Shown piece by piece: positions 1 to 8,086 of a DNA stretch of 64,000 bases. Origin of the DNA: Azospirillum formosense (lineage in GTDB: Bacteria; Pseudomonadota; Alphaproteobacteria; Azospirillales; Azospirillaceae); the NCBI RefSeq assembly GCF_040500525.1, contig NZ_CP159402.1, positions 1,487,501-1,551,500 of the forward strand, written 5' to 3'. The first letter of the stretch is position 1. Each line of letters starts with the position of its first letter. A program made the translations under genes and the position numbers. A model generated the notes under the pieces. That model had not been told where the DNA came from, ran no database searches, and was given only the letters and a program-made list of their open reading frames with translations.

Positions 1-1354
1 AACGCTGGCTGAGCTGGCCGATGGTCTCGGTGATGGCGCCGATGGCGGACACCGTTTCCTGGGTCACCGACTGGATGGCGCCGATCTGGGTGGCGATCTC
101 CTCCGTCGCCTTGGCGGTCTGGCTGGCGAGGTTCTTCACTTCGCTCGCCACCACCGCGAAGCCCTTGCCGGCCTCCCCGGCGCGCGCGGCCTCGATGGTC
201 GCGTTGAGCGCCAGCAGGTTGGTCTGCCCGGCAATGGAGGTGATGAGGCTGGTGATCTCGCCGATCTTGGCGGCGCCAGCGGCCAGCGCCTCCACCGTCT
301 TGCGGCTGGCGTCGGCGCGGTCGATGGCCTGGGCGGACATGGCGACCGACTGCTTCACGCTCTCCGCAATGCTGCGGATCGACTGGGTGAGCTGCTCGGC
401 CGCCGCGCTGGCGGTCTGGACGGTGCGGCTGGTCTCGTCGGCGGCGCCGGCCACCGAGGCGTTGCAATGGTCGGCGCGCAGCGCGCTCTCCAGCATGCTG
501 CCGGCGCTGCCCTTCATCTGCGAGGCGGCGGTGGAGGCCTCGCCGACCGTCGCCTGCACCGAGCGGTCGAAGGCGGCGGCAAGACGGGTCAGCCGCTCGC
601 CCCGCTGCGCCTCCTCCGCCTGCCGGGCGAGCTTCTCGGCTTCGAGCTGCTGGCGATGCTGGGCGTTCTGGCGCAGCATGTCGATGGTGCGGGCCATGGC
701 GCCCATCTCGTCGCGGCGGTCCAGAGCCGGCACGGCGACCGCGTAGTCGCCCTGGGCCAGCCGCCCGACCATGGCGGTGATCTGCATCAGAGGTCGCGTG
801 ATGGCCGAGACGACCAGATAGAGCGCCGCCATGATGGCGAGGAAGGCGACCACCCCGACGGCGACCTGGGTCGCCGCGTCGGCGGTCACCCGCGCCTCCA
901 CCCGGTCGGTGCGCAGGCGCAGGACGAACTCACCGATGGTCTTGCGCTGCCCCGCCTGCCCGCCGACGATGGGTTTCACCACCTCGATGAAGCCTTTCGC
1001 GGACTTCGTGTCGCCCACTTCGGCGACCACCCTGGCCTTGTCGTCGCGCACCTGGGCGCCGAGGAAGTCGGGGTCGGAGGATGGCGCCTTGGCGACCTCG
1101 CGCACCTGCTCGGTGTCGAAATCGTAGAGCGGAATCGCCGCCGCGCGGGCCTGCAGCGACGCCACCATGTCGGCGCGCGCCGCCAGCGTCTCCTTCGCCT
1201 GACTGGCCGAGCCGTGCACCCCCCAGGCGATGGCCAGCACCTGATAGACCAGCAGAACGCCGCCGATCAGCAGCAACGCCCGCAGGCGCAGCCCCAGACC
1301 GCCACCTTGATCTTCGCCGTTCTGAAATCCGCCCGCCGAGCCGCTGACCGTCAT
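1..1354 (-). CDS. Methyl-accepting chemotaxis protein, 3' end cut by the window edge
   Basis: This is a transmembrane chemoreceptor that signals to the CheA/CheW kinase complex. Translation from the ATG at 1354 gives a short cytoplasmic N-terminus, a first membrane helix (about residues 15-35, [20 protein letters not shown]), and a periplasmic region of about 130 residues. A second helix ([20 protein letters not shown]), a HAMP-type linker ([20 protein letters not shown]) and a long coiled-coil signalling domain follow. The signalling hairpin core reads [20 protein letters not shown] and [15 protein letters not shown], which are diagnostic of the family. The C-terminal end lies outside the window. 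An AG-rich stretch (AAAAGGGCGG) precedes the start. The gene lies 60 bp downstream of the solute-binding protein gene on the same strand, so the two are probably co-transcribed. The ligand is unknown. Confidence 0.95.
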   Translation of the reverse strand, partial: MTVSGSAGGFQNGEDQGGGLGLRLRALLLIGGVLLVYQVLAIAWGVHGSASQAKETLAARADMVASLQARAAAIPLYDFDTEQVREVAKAPSSDPDFLGAQVRDDKARVVAEVGDTKSAKGFIEVVKPIVGGQAGQRKTIGEFVLRLRTDRVEARVTADAATQVAVGVVAFLAIMAALYLVVSAITRPLMQITAMVGRLAQGDYAVAVPALDRRDEMGAMARTIDMLRQNAQHRQQLEAEKLARQAEEAQRGERLTRLAAAFDRSVQATVGEASTAASQMKGSAGSMLESALRADHCNASVAGAADETSRTVQTASAAAEQLTQSIRSIAESVKQSVAMSAQAIDRADASRKTVEALAAGAAKIGEITSLITSIAGQTNLLALNATIEAARAGEAGKGFAVVASEVKNLASQTAKATEEIATQIGAIQSVTQETVSAIGAITETIGQLSQR

Positions 1355-1414
1355 GATCCGCCCTTTTCTCTTGCTGAACAATCGGTTGCCGAACGGTCGG
1401 CGCCCGCCTCGGCA

Positions 1415-2170
1415 CTATTGGGTCGCCTTGAACCCGGCTTCGAGCTTCGCCAGGACCGCCGCGGCGTCGGGGGTCTTCTTCGACACCACGATGTAGACGT
1501 CCAGGCTCTGGACCGGCGTGGCCTTCAGGTCGGCGAGCGTCTTCCCGCCCAGCGCCTGCTGCATCGGCAGCGAGTATTGCAGCAGCGTCGGCGCCCGCCC
1601 GGCCTGGAGAAGCTGCAACGCCTGATCGGCGGTGCGCGCATCGACCAGCTGCACCTTGTTGGCCGGGTCCTCCATCCAGGCGCGCCAGCCGCCGTAGGAA
1701 TAGCCGTTCAGCGCGATGACCGCCTTGCCCGACAGATCCTCCTTCGCCTTCACCGCCGGGGCTTCGCCGATGCCGTAGGCGTTCAGTTCGATCCGGGCGA
1801 TGGGGGCGGCGCTGACCAGCGTGGAGCCGTCGAACTCCTTGACCGTGCGGATGCCCAGGAAAATGTTGAACTCCCCGTCCGCAATGCCGGAGAAGAGGCG
1901 GCGGGCCGGGGCCGATTCGGCGGTGTAGGCGATGCCGGCCGCCTTGGCCGCCTTGTCGAAGGCTTCGATCAGGCTTCCCTTCGCGGTCCCGCCGTCGGTC
2001 TGGGTGTAGGGCGGGAACTCCACATAGCCGAGCTTGACGCCGTCCGCCCGCGCCGTGGCGATCCCCGGAGCGGCCATGCCGGCAACGGCTCCGACCAAGG
2101 CTCCGATCAGGCCGGCGAACACCCCGGCCCTCGGCGTGCGCCGGGCGCCTTCGGCAACAATCGCGATCAT
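1415..2170 (-). CDS. Periplasmic solute-binding protein, family 3 (transporter substrate-binding-like)
   Basis: This is an exported binding protein of the SBP_bac_3 type, about 251 aa. I chose the ATG at 2170 because AAGGGGAAG lies just upstream and the protein then begins with a typical signal peptide: a basic start, then the hydrophobic stretch FAGLIGALVGAVAGMAAPGI and a cut near ATARA. The mature part has the fold signature of polar amino-acid binding proteins (KLGYVEFPPYTQ, GSLIEAFDKAAKAAGI, DLSGKAVIALNGYSYGGW, LVDARTADQALQLLQAGR). No ABC permease or ATPase gene is adjacent. The next gene downstream is a chemoreceptor, so the protein may serve sensing rather than uptake. The specific ligand cannot be told from sequence. 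Confidence 0.85.
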   Translation of the reverse strand: MIAIVAEGARRTPRAGVFAGLIGALVGAVAGMAAPGIATARADGVKLGYVEFPPYTQTDGGTAKGSLIEAFDKAAKAAGIAYTAESAPARRLFSGIADGEFNIFLGIRTVKEFDGSTLVSAAPIARIELNAYGIGEAPAVKAKEDLSGKAVIALNGYSYGGWRAWMEDPANKVQLVDARTADQALQLLQAGRAPTLLQYSLPMQQALGGKTLADLKATPVQSLDVYIVVSKKTPDAAAVLAKLEAGFKATQ

Positions 2171-2393
2171 ACGGCTTCCCCTTGCTGTGTCGTCCCGTGC
2201 TCGCGCCGACGCATTGACGTCCTTATGCGAGCATTTTTCCGGAAACATACATCTTTTCTGGACGCGCCTCCACAAGGATAGGGCTGCAATATTGAAATCT
2301 GATGGCAGTCCTTAAACAATCCTGACCGGTTGCGGAAAGCCGAACGCCGGACATAAGCTGACCACCGCTCTTTCCCCGCCGAGGCGCCCTTCC

Positions 2394-4445
2394 GTGAACT
2401 CCGTCTTCCTGCCGACCGCCTGCCCGCACGATTGCCCGAGCACCTGCGCCCTCGAAGTCGAGCGGGTCGCGCCGGACCGCATCGGCAAGGTCCGCGGGGC
2501 CGCCGCCAACAGCTACACGGCCGGCGTCATCTGCGCGAAGGTCAGCCGCTACGCGGAGCGCGTCCATTCCCCCGACCGGCTGAAGACCCCCTTGCGGCGC
2601 ACCGGCCCCAAAGGGTCCGGCCAATGGGCGGAGATCGGCTGGGACGAGGCGCTGGACCGGATCGCCGACGCCTTTCTGGACGCCGAGCGCGTCCATGGCG
2701 CGGAAGCCGTCTGGCCCTATTTCTACGCCGGCACGATGGGGCTGGTGCAGCGCGGCGGCATCCAGCGGCTGCGCCACGCGAAGGGCTATTCCCGGCAGAT
2801 CAGCACGGTCTGCGACACCCCGGCCAACATGGGCTGGCTGGCCGGCCACGGCGACATCCGCGGCGCCGACCCGCGCGAGATGGCCGACAGCGACCTGATC
2901 GTGAACTGGGGCGGCAACCCGGTGGCGACCCAGGTCAACGTGATGACCCACGTCAGCCGCGCCCGCAAGGGCCGCGGGGCGAAACTGGTCACCATCGACC
3001 CCTACCGCACCGGCACGGCGGAGGTGTCGGACCTCCACCTGATGCTGCGCCCCGGCACCGACGGCGCGCTGGCCTGCGCGGTGATGCATGTGCTGTTCCG
3101 CGAGGGGCTGGCCGACCGCGCCTACCTCGACCGCTACGCCGCCGGGGCGGACCGGTTCGAAGCGCATCTCGCCACCCGCACGCCCGAATGGGCGGCGGCG
3201 ATCACCGGCCTGACGGTGGAGGAGATCGTCGACTTCGCCCGCCTCTACGGCACCACCAAGCGCAGCTATCTGCGGCTGGGCTACGGGCTGACGCGCGCCC
3301 ACAACGGGGCGGCGCAGATGCACGCCGTGTCCTGCCTGCCGGTGGTCACCGGCGCCTGGGCGCACAAGGGCGGCGGGGCGCTCTACTGTTCCTCCGGCAT
3401 CTACAGCATCGACCGTACCCTGTCGGAGGGGCTGGACCGGCTGGACACCACCGTGCGCGGCTTCGACCAGTCGCGAATCGGCGCGGTGCTGACCGGGGAG
3501 GACATCTCCAGCGGTCCCCCGGTCACCGCCATGCTGATCCAGAACACCAATCCGGCGGCGATCTGTCCGGACAGCGCCCGCGTGCGCCGCGGCTTCCTGC
3601 GCGACGACCTGTTCGTGGCGGTGCACGAGCAGTTCATGACCGACACGGCGCAGCTGGCCGACATCGTCATCCCAGCCACCACCTTCCTGGAGCATGACGA
3701 CCTCTACCGCGGCGGCGGGCAGATGCACATCCTGATCGGCCGCAAGGTGATCGAGCCGCAGTTCGACTCGCGCGAGAACCACCGGGTGATTTCCGAGCTG
3801 GCCCGCCGCGTCGGCGCCGAGCATCCGGGATTCGGCATGAGCGCGTTGGAGATCATCGATTCCATGCTGAAGACCTCCGGCCTGACCGACGCCGCCACCC
3901 TGACGGAACAGCGTTGGATCGACGCCCAGCCGGATTTCGAGACCTCGCATTTCCTGAACGGCTTCGCCTTCCCGGACGGGCGGTTCCGCTTCGCGCCCGA
4001 CTGGGCGGCGCTCGGCCCCTACGGCGCCGGCCAGTTGCCGGAGCTTCCTGACCACATGGCGCCGGGCCGCCCGGCCGACGCGGAGCATCCCTTCCGCTTG
4101 GTCACCGCTCCGGCGCGGCAGTTCCTCAACTCCAGCTTCACCGAGACGGTGACCGCCCAGCGCCGCGAAGGCCGCCCCACCGTCCTGATCCATCCGGAGG
4201 ACGCGGCCGACCTCGCCCTGGCCGACGGCGACGCCGTGCGCCTCGGCAACGGGCTGGGCAGCGTCGTCGTCCACGCCAAGCCCTTCGCCGGGGTGCCGCG
4301 CGGCGTGGTGATCGTGGAAGGCATCTGGCCGAACAGCGCCTTCGTGGAGGGGATCGGAATCAACACCCTGACCTCGCCCGAGCCGATCCCGCCGGCGGGC
4401 GGCGCGGCCTTCCACGACACGGCGGTGTGGCTGCGCGCCGCCTGA
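2394..4445 (+). CDS. Molybdopterin-dependent oxidoreductase with N-terminal [4Fe-4S] site
   Basis: This is a member of the DMSO-reductase superfamily, 683 aa. The N-terminus carries the iron-sulfur ligands C10, C14, C18 and C47 (CPHDCPSTC, then VICAK). The molybdopterin core follows (WDEALDRIADAF, DLIVNWGGNP, LVTIDPYRTGTAEVSDLHL, RPGTDGALACAVMHVL) and a C-terminal molydopterin-binding domain (VLIHPEDAADLALADGDAVRL). There is no Tat signal, so it is probably cytoplasmic. The family includes YoaE-like enzymes and formate-dehydrogenase-like enzymes of unknown substrate. The start is a GTG; no strong Shine-Dalgarno is visible, so the exact start is uncertain by a few codons. It stands alone on the plus strand, divergent from the solute-binding protein gene. 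No electron-transfer subunit gene is adjacent. Substrate is unassigned. Confidence 0.9.
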   Translation: MNSVFLPTACPHDCPSTCALEVERVAPDRIGKVRGAAANSYTAGVICAKVSRYAERVHSPDRLKTPLRRTGPKGSGQWAEIGWDEALDRIADAFLDAERVHGAEAVWPYFYAGTMGLVQRGGIQRLRHAKGYSRQISTVCDTPANMGWLAGHGDIRGADPREMADSDLIVNWGGNPVATQVNVMTHVSRARKGRGAKLVTIDPYRTGTAEVSDLHLMLRPGTDGALACAVMHVLFREGLADRAYLDRYAAGADRFEAHLATRTPEWAAAITGLTVEEIVDFARLYGTTKRSYLRLGYGLTRAHNGAAQMHAVSCLPVVTGAWAHKGGGALYCSSGIYSIDRTLSEGLDRLDTTVRGFDQSRIGAVLTGEDISSGPPVTAMLIQNTNPAAICPDSARVRRGFLRDDLFVAVHEQFMTDTAQLADIVIPATTFLEHDDLYRGGGQMHILIGRKVIEPQFDSRENHRVISELARRVGAEHPGFGMSALEIIDSMLKTSGLTDAATLTEQRWIDAQPDFETSHFLNGFAFPDGRFRFAPDWAALGPYGAGQLPELPDHMAPGRPADAEHPFRLVTAPARQFLNSSFTETVTAQRREGRPTVLIHPEDAADLALADGDAVRLGNGLGSVVVHAKPFAGVPRGVVIVEGIWPNSAFVEGIGINTLTSPEPIPPAGGAAFHDTAVWLRAA

Positions 4446-4542
4446 GCCCAGGTCGGTGCCGATCTCCGAGGCACCCATCACCGGACATGATCCGTCCCAT
4501 CTGAACAAATCATTTTTCACGATGGCCGGACTGCCCTAGCCT

Positions 4543-4570
4543 CCCTCCGCGGATCACCGAAAGCGGAGGG
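4543..4570 (+). promoter_or_regulatory. Hairpin that includes the ribosome binding site of the nitronate monooxygenase gene
   Basis: CCCTCCGC (4543-4550) pairs perfectly with GCGGAGGG (4563-4570) around a 12-nt loop. The 3' arm contains the GGAGGG ribosome binding site, 7 nt before the ATG at 4578. The structure could limit initiation. It may equally be a by-product of high GC content. Confidence 0.35.
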
Positions 4571-4577
4571 CGGCGCG

Positions 4578-5672
4578 ATGCCGGTTCACACCACCTTGAC
4601 CCAGCGCCTGGGCCTGTCCCACCCCGTCGTCCAGGCCCCGATGGCCGGGGGCGCCGACACGGCGGACCTCGTCGCCGCGGTGGGCGAGGCCGGCGGAATC
4701 GGCTTCATCGGGGCGGCCTATCTGTCCCCGGACCAGATCGCCGAACGGGCGCGGGCGATCCGCACCCGCACCTCCCACCCCTTCGGCATCAACCTGTTCG
4801 CCCCCCTGCCCGCGCCCGAAGCACCGGGCGCCGGGCGGATGGAGGCGGCGGTCGCCGCCATCGCGCGCTACCACGCCGATCTCGGCCTGCCCGCTCCCGG
4901 AACGCCGGTCCTGGGAGCCGACGGCTTCGCCGCCCAGCTGGCGGCGGCGCTGGACTGCGGGGCGTCGGCCTTCAGCTTCACCTTCGGCATCCCGCCCGCC
5001 GACGCGCTGGCCGCCATCAAGGCGCGCGGCATGCTCCTGATTGGCACGGCGACCAGCGTCGAGGAGGCGGTTGCGCTGGAACGGGCCGGCATGGACGCCG
5101 TGGTCGCCCAGGGGGCCGAGGCCGGCGGACACCGCGGCAGCTTCGCGACGGGTCCGGGCGAGGTGGACTTCGCCGCCGGTCTGGTCGGCACCATGGCGCT
5201 CGTCCCGCAGGTGGTGGACGCGGTGAACCTGCCGGTGCTGGCGTCGGGCGGCATCATGGACGGGCGCGGCATCGCGGCGGCGCTGGCTCTGGGCGCCGCC
5301 GGGGTGCAAATGGGCACGGCCTTCCTGACCTGTGCGGAGGCCGGCATCCCCGAGGCGCACAAGCAGGCGATCCTCGACGCCAGCGAGACCCAGACACGCG
5401 TCACCCGCGCCTTCTCGGGCCGACCGGCGCGCGGGATCGTCAACCGCGTCATGGAGGACATCGCCGACGGCGACGCCCTTCCCTTCCCCCTCCAGAACAC
5501 GCTGACCCGCCCGATGCGCACCGCCGCCGCCGGGCAGGGCCGGGCGGAGTTCCTGTCGCTGTGGGCCGGACAAGGCGTCCGTCTCGCGCGGCGGCAGACG
5601 GCGGCGGAGCTGATGGCGCGGCTGGCGGACGAGGCCGGCGCCGCGGTCCGGCGCCTGACCGGCAAGGATTGA
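4578..5672 (+). CDS. Nitronate monooxygenase (2-nitropropane dioxygenase family)
   Basis: This is an FMN-dependent TIM-barrel enzyme of 364 aa that oxidises alkyl nitronates such as propionate 3-nitronate to aldehyde or keto acid plus nitrite. The family signatures are all present: PVVQAPMAGGADTADLVAAV and GGIGFIG near the N-terminus, FGINLF, the catalytic-region motif AQGAEAGGHRG with H185, and the phosphate-binding motif ASGGIMDGRGIAAALALGA followed by GVQMGTAFL. The length is typical. It lies 130 bp after the molybdopterin gene and has a GGAGGG ribosome binding site. Related enoyl reductases (FabK) share this fold, but the AQGxExGGH motif favours nitronate monooxygenase. Confidence 0.9.
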   Translation: MPVHTTLTQRLGLSHPVVQAPMAGGADTADLVAAVGEAGGIGFIGAAYLSPDQIAERARAIRTRTSHPFGINLFAPLPAPEAPGAGRMEAAVAAIARYHADLGLPAPGTPVLGADGFAAQLAAALDCGASAFSFTFGIPPADALAAIKARGMLLIGTATSVEEAVALERAGMDAVVAQGAEAGGHRGSFATGPGEVDFAAGLVGTMALVPQVVDAVNLPVLASGGIMDGRGIAAALALGAAGVQMGTAFLTCAEAGIPEAHKQAILDASETQTRVTRAFSGRPARGIVNRVMEDIADGDALPFPLQNTLTRPMRTAAAGQGRAEFLSLWAGQGVRLARRQTAAELMARLADEAGAAVRRLTGKD

Positions 5673-5682
5673 CGGGCGGCGG

Positions 5683-6720
5683 TCAGCCCGCCACCGTCGC
5701 CTCCGCGCAGACCCGGTTGCGTCCGCCGCGCTTGGCGGTGTAGAGCGCCTCGTCGGCGCGGCGCAGCAGGGCCAGCAGATCCTCGGCGGGGCGATACTCC
5801 GCGGCGCCGACCGACAGGGACACCGACCCGTAATTGGCGTTGCGCGTCCGGTTGATGATCTGACGCGACCCCACGGAGGCGCGGAGCTGCTCGGCCACCT
5901 TGACCGCGTTGGCAAGGGCCGTGTGAGGCAGGATGACGCTGAACTCCTCCCCGCCATAGCGGGCGACGGTGTCGCGGCCCTTCACCCCCTCGGTCAGCAC
6001 CTTGGCAACCAGCTTCAACACATGGTCGCCGACGAGATGGCCGTGCACGTCGTTGAAGCGTTTGAAATGGTCGATGTCCACCATCAGCAGGGTCATCGGC
6101 ATGCCGGACTGCATCGCCTCCTCCGCGGCAGAGGCCAGCGCCAGATCGAAGCCCCGCCGGTTGGCGATGCCGGTCAGCCCGTCGGTCATCGCCTCCCGCC
6201 GCGCGGAATCCAACACGACCCGCAGTTCGGCCAATTGCTGGCTGGATTCGAGGAGCTGGCTCTGCAGGCGGGTCTGGCGGTCGACGATGGCGGTCGTTTC
6301 CGCCGCGATGGCCGCCACCATGGCGCGCAGCTCGGCCAGGCTCATCGGCTGGTCCAGCTCTCCGCGGAAGCCGGCCAGCGTCTGCCCGTAGCGATCGGTT
6401 TCCGATCCGACGCTTCCCAACTGCTCAAGGATGCGACCCAAGGCGACCCGCGCCCGCTCCGACGTCTCGCGGATGGCCTGCGCTTCGGCGTCCAGCGTGA
6501 AGAAGCGCTTGTACAGCTCGTCGCAATGGCCTTGCGACAGCAAGGCCCCATCGCGCTGGGCCAGTTCGATGGCCCGCGTCAGCTCCGGATGCTGCCCGCC
6601 GAAATAGGCGTACCAGAGGGTGAAGTTTTCCGGGTTCGGCAAAAGCCCGTGCGCGGCGATCCGTTCCATGGCGCGGTCCGCGAGAATCCGCGCCGTCTCG
6701 AAATCCTGATCGCCCGCCAT
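5683..6720 (-). CDS. Diguanylate cyclase with an N-terminal helical region
   Basis: The enzyme makes cyclic di-GMP from two GTP. The C-terminal GGDEF domain (about residues 175-340) is complete: MTDGLTGIANRRGFD, the metal-binding stretch VDIDHFKRFND with D215, and the active-site GGEEF at residues 256-260. The first 170 residues are alpha-helical without membrane segments, so the protein is soluble; this part is probably a dimerising input region. The inhibitory I-site, normally RxxD just before the active site, reads KGRD (247-250), so product inhibition may be lost. The ATG at 6720 is preceded by AAAGGCGGGCAGG. It is convergent with the nitronate monooxygenase gene, with only 10 bp between the two stops. 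Confidence 0.93.
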   Translation of the reverse strand: MAGDQDFETARILADRAMERIAAHGLLPNPENFTLWYAYFGGQHPELTRAIELAQRDGALLSQGHCDELYKRFFTLDAEAQAIRETSERARVALGRILEQLGSVGSETDRYGQTLAGFRGELDQPMSLAELRAMVAAIAAETTAIVDRQTRLQSQLLESSQQLAELRVVLDSARREAMTDGLTGIANRRGFDLALASAAEEAMQSGMPMTLLMVDIDHFKRFNDVHGHLVGDHVLKLVAKVLTEGVKGRDTVARYGGEEFSVILPHTALANAVKVAEQLRASVGSRQIINRTRNANYGSVSLSVGAAEYRPAEDLLALLRRADEALYTAKRGGRNRVCAEATVAG

Positions 6721-6840
6721 CCTGCCCGCCTTTCCACCGCGCTTTGAAAAAAAAGCTACCGCAGCGGGAAAGAGACGGGCAAGCGACTTTCCGGTAAGGT
6801 AATTATATTACGATCTGTTTGAAATTTACTTGCTGGCTGC

Positions 6841-7353
6841 TCAGTTGCACTGGCCCAAGGATTTCTCGGCGCAGACCGTCGTACCGTCGATCCAGGTGGC
6901 GCCCGACAGATCGGCATGCCGCAGGTCCGCCCCGCCAAGCCGCGCGCCGGTGAAGTTGGCGTTGTGCAGGATCGCGTTCACCAGCTTCGCGTTGCGCAGG
7001 TCCGTTTCCTTGAAGGAGGCCCCGGTCAGATCGGCCCGCGTGAAATCGGCCTCGATCAGGCGGGCGCCGTCCAGTTTCACCCCCGGCATGGTGGCGCTGA
7101 AGAACTTCGCGCGATAGCCGTCGGTCTCCGACAGGTCGGCGTCCTTCAGCGTGGCCCGCTGGAAAGTGGCGTCGCGCAGCATCGCCCCGGCCAGCTTCAC
7201 AGACGACAGATCGCGCCCGTCGAAATAGCAGCGGCGCCAGTTCACCTTCGGCTGCGCCGGGTCGGTGCATTCGGCCAATGCGGCGGAGGGGACCAGGGCG
7301 GTGCCCAGGAAGGTGGAAAGTACCGCGAAGGCGGCGAAAATTGTCGTCTTCAT
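6841..7353 (-). CDS. Secreted pentapeptide-repeat protein
   Basis: This is a 170-residue protein. From the ATG at 7353 it has a clear signal peptide (MKTTIFAAFAVLSTFLGTAL, with a cut after SAALA). About twenty consecutive A(D/N)LXX-type pentapeptides follow (KLAGAMLRDATFQRATLKDA, ADFTRADLTGASFKETDLRN), which fold as a right-handed quadrilateral beta-helix. Cysteines near the start (CTD, RRCYF) and end (VCAEKSLGQC) of the mature part may form disulfides. The function of the family outside the cell is unknown. A second pentapeptide protein in the window, at about 16-17.6 kb, is cytoplasmic and unrelated in layout. An upstream in-frame extension to 7437 exists but lacks a ribosome binding site and would bury the signal peptide. 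Confidence 0.85.
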   Translation of the reverse strand: MKTTIFAAFAVLSTFLGTALVPSAALAECTDPAQPKVNWRRCYFDGRDLSSVKLAGAMLRDATFQRATLKDADLSETDGYRAKFFSATMPGVKLDGARLIEADFTRADLTGASFKETDLRNAKLVNAILHNANFTGARLGGADLRHADLSGATWIDGTTVCAEKSLGQCN

Positions 7354-7433
7354 GCGCCAACAGATAGTGTCGCAGGGACCGAATAACAAAGGGTCCGGCG
7401 CAACAAAAGGCGGCGGCGGGCAGCGACTTACCG

Positions 7434-7928
7434 TCACGCCCCCTTCGGCGTCCGCAGCCCGACCGAACGCCCGGCCTGCGGCGGGACGGGCAGAGCGGCG
7501 TGCTCGGCCGCGATGCGTGTCAGCCGCTCCGCGGTTTCCGGAGCCAGCGGCACCGACCGGCGCTCCGCCAGATCGACATGAAGCAGGACGAACTCGGCCG
7601 TGGCGGCGAGGAATCCGTCCTCCTCATGGCGCATCTCGTGGAACAGATGCAGCCGTTTGGCGTCCGCGCCCAGGACCAGGGAGGCGAAGGTCAGCCCGTC
7701 GCCCTCCGTCACCTCGCGGGCGTAGGTCAGGTGCGCCTCCACCGCGAACATCGACCGCCCCTCGCCCTCCGCGTAGTCCTTGCCGATCCCGAAATGGTCG
7801 AGCACGGCGTCGGTCGCGTGATCGAAGGCGAGCAGGTAATAGGCCACGTTCATGTGGCCGTTGTAGTCGATCCACTCCGGGCGGACGGTTTCCCGGTGCA
7901 GGCAAAGCGGGGCGGGCGAATGGTTCAT
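7434..7928 (-). CDS. Acyl-CoA thioesterase, hotdog fold (4-hydroxybenzoyl-CoA thioesterase-like)
   Basis: This is a 164-aa single-domain hotdog protein. The active-site helix motif VRPEWIDYNGHMNVAYYLLA contains the Asp and the DYNGHMN signature of the 4HBT_2 family, which hydrolyses acyl-CoA thioesters. The following strands (EAHLTYAREVTEGDGL, HLFHEMRHEEDGFLAATAEF) fit the fold. I chose the ATG at 7928, with GGGGGC upstream. A longer reading frame to 8045 overlaps the metH terminator and is not credible. The closest-known relatives include thioesterases linked to carnitine and betaine catabolism, but no such genes lie nearby, so the substrate is open. Confidence 0.85.
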   Translation of the reverse strand: MNHSPAPLCLHRETVRPEWIDYNGHMNVAYYLLAFDHATDAVLDHFGIGKDYAEGEGRSMFAVEAHLTYAREVTEGDGLTFASLVLGADAKRLHLFHEMRHEEDGFLAATAEFVLLHVDLAERRSVPLAPETAERLTRIAAEHAALPVPPQAGRSVGLRTPKGA

Positions 7929-8005
7929 GCCCCCAAGGATAAGCGATGCCGCCACGCTTTGGGAACCGGCTTGGAGGGTCCGCGGCGCCGGTTCGAGCCG
8001 AACGT

Positions 8006-8043
8006 AAAAGGCCTCCTTTCCCGTGCGACACGGGAAAGGAGGC
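8006..8043 (-). terminator. Rho-independent terminator of metH
   Basis: A perfect 15-bp stem (8011-8025 with 8029-8043) closes a 3-nt loop. Read on the minus strand it is followed by CTTTTAC (T run at 8009-8006). It lies 40 bp after the metH stop codon. Confidence 0.85.
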
Positions 8044-8049
8044 AATGTC

Positions 8050-8086
8050 CCGGTTCAGGCGCCCCGGTTCAGGCGCCCCGGGTCAG
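8050..8086. repeat. 14-bp tandem repeat overlapping the metH stop codon
   Basis: Two exact copies of CCGGTTCAGGCGCC (8050-8063 and 8064-8077) are followed by a degenerate partial third copy that enters the metH stop codon region. It lies between metH and its terminator. Confidence 0.7.

Noticed and set aside
2223..4520. 765-codon open frame on the minus strand opposite the molybdopterin gene
   Set aside because: It is a shadow of the molybdopterin oxidoreductase; no domain or ribosome binding site supports it.
6799..6811. GTAAT-TAT-ATTAC palindrome upstream of the diguanylate cyclase
   Set aside because: It is short and single in an AT-rich spot, easily a chance occurrence; nothing else supports an operator.
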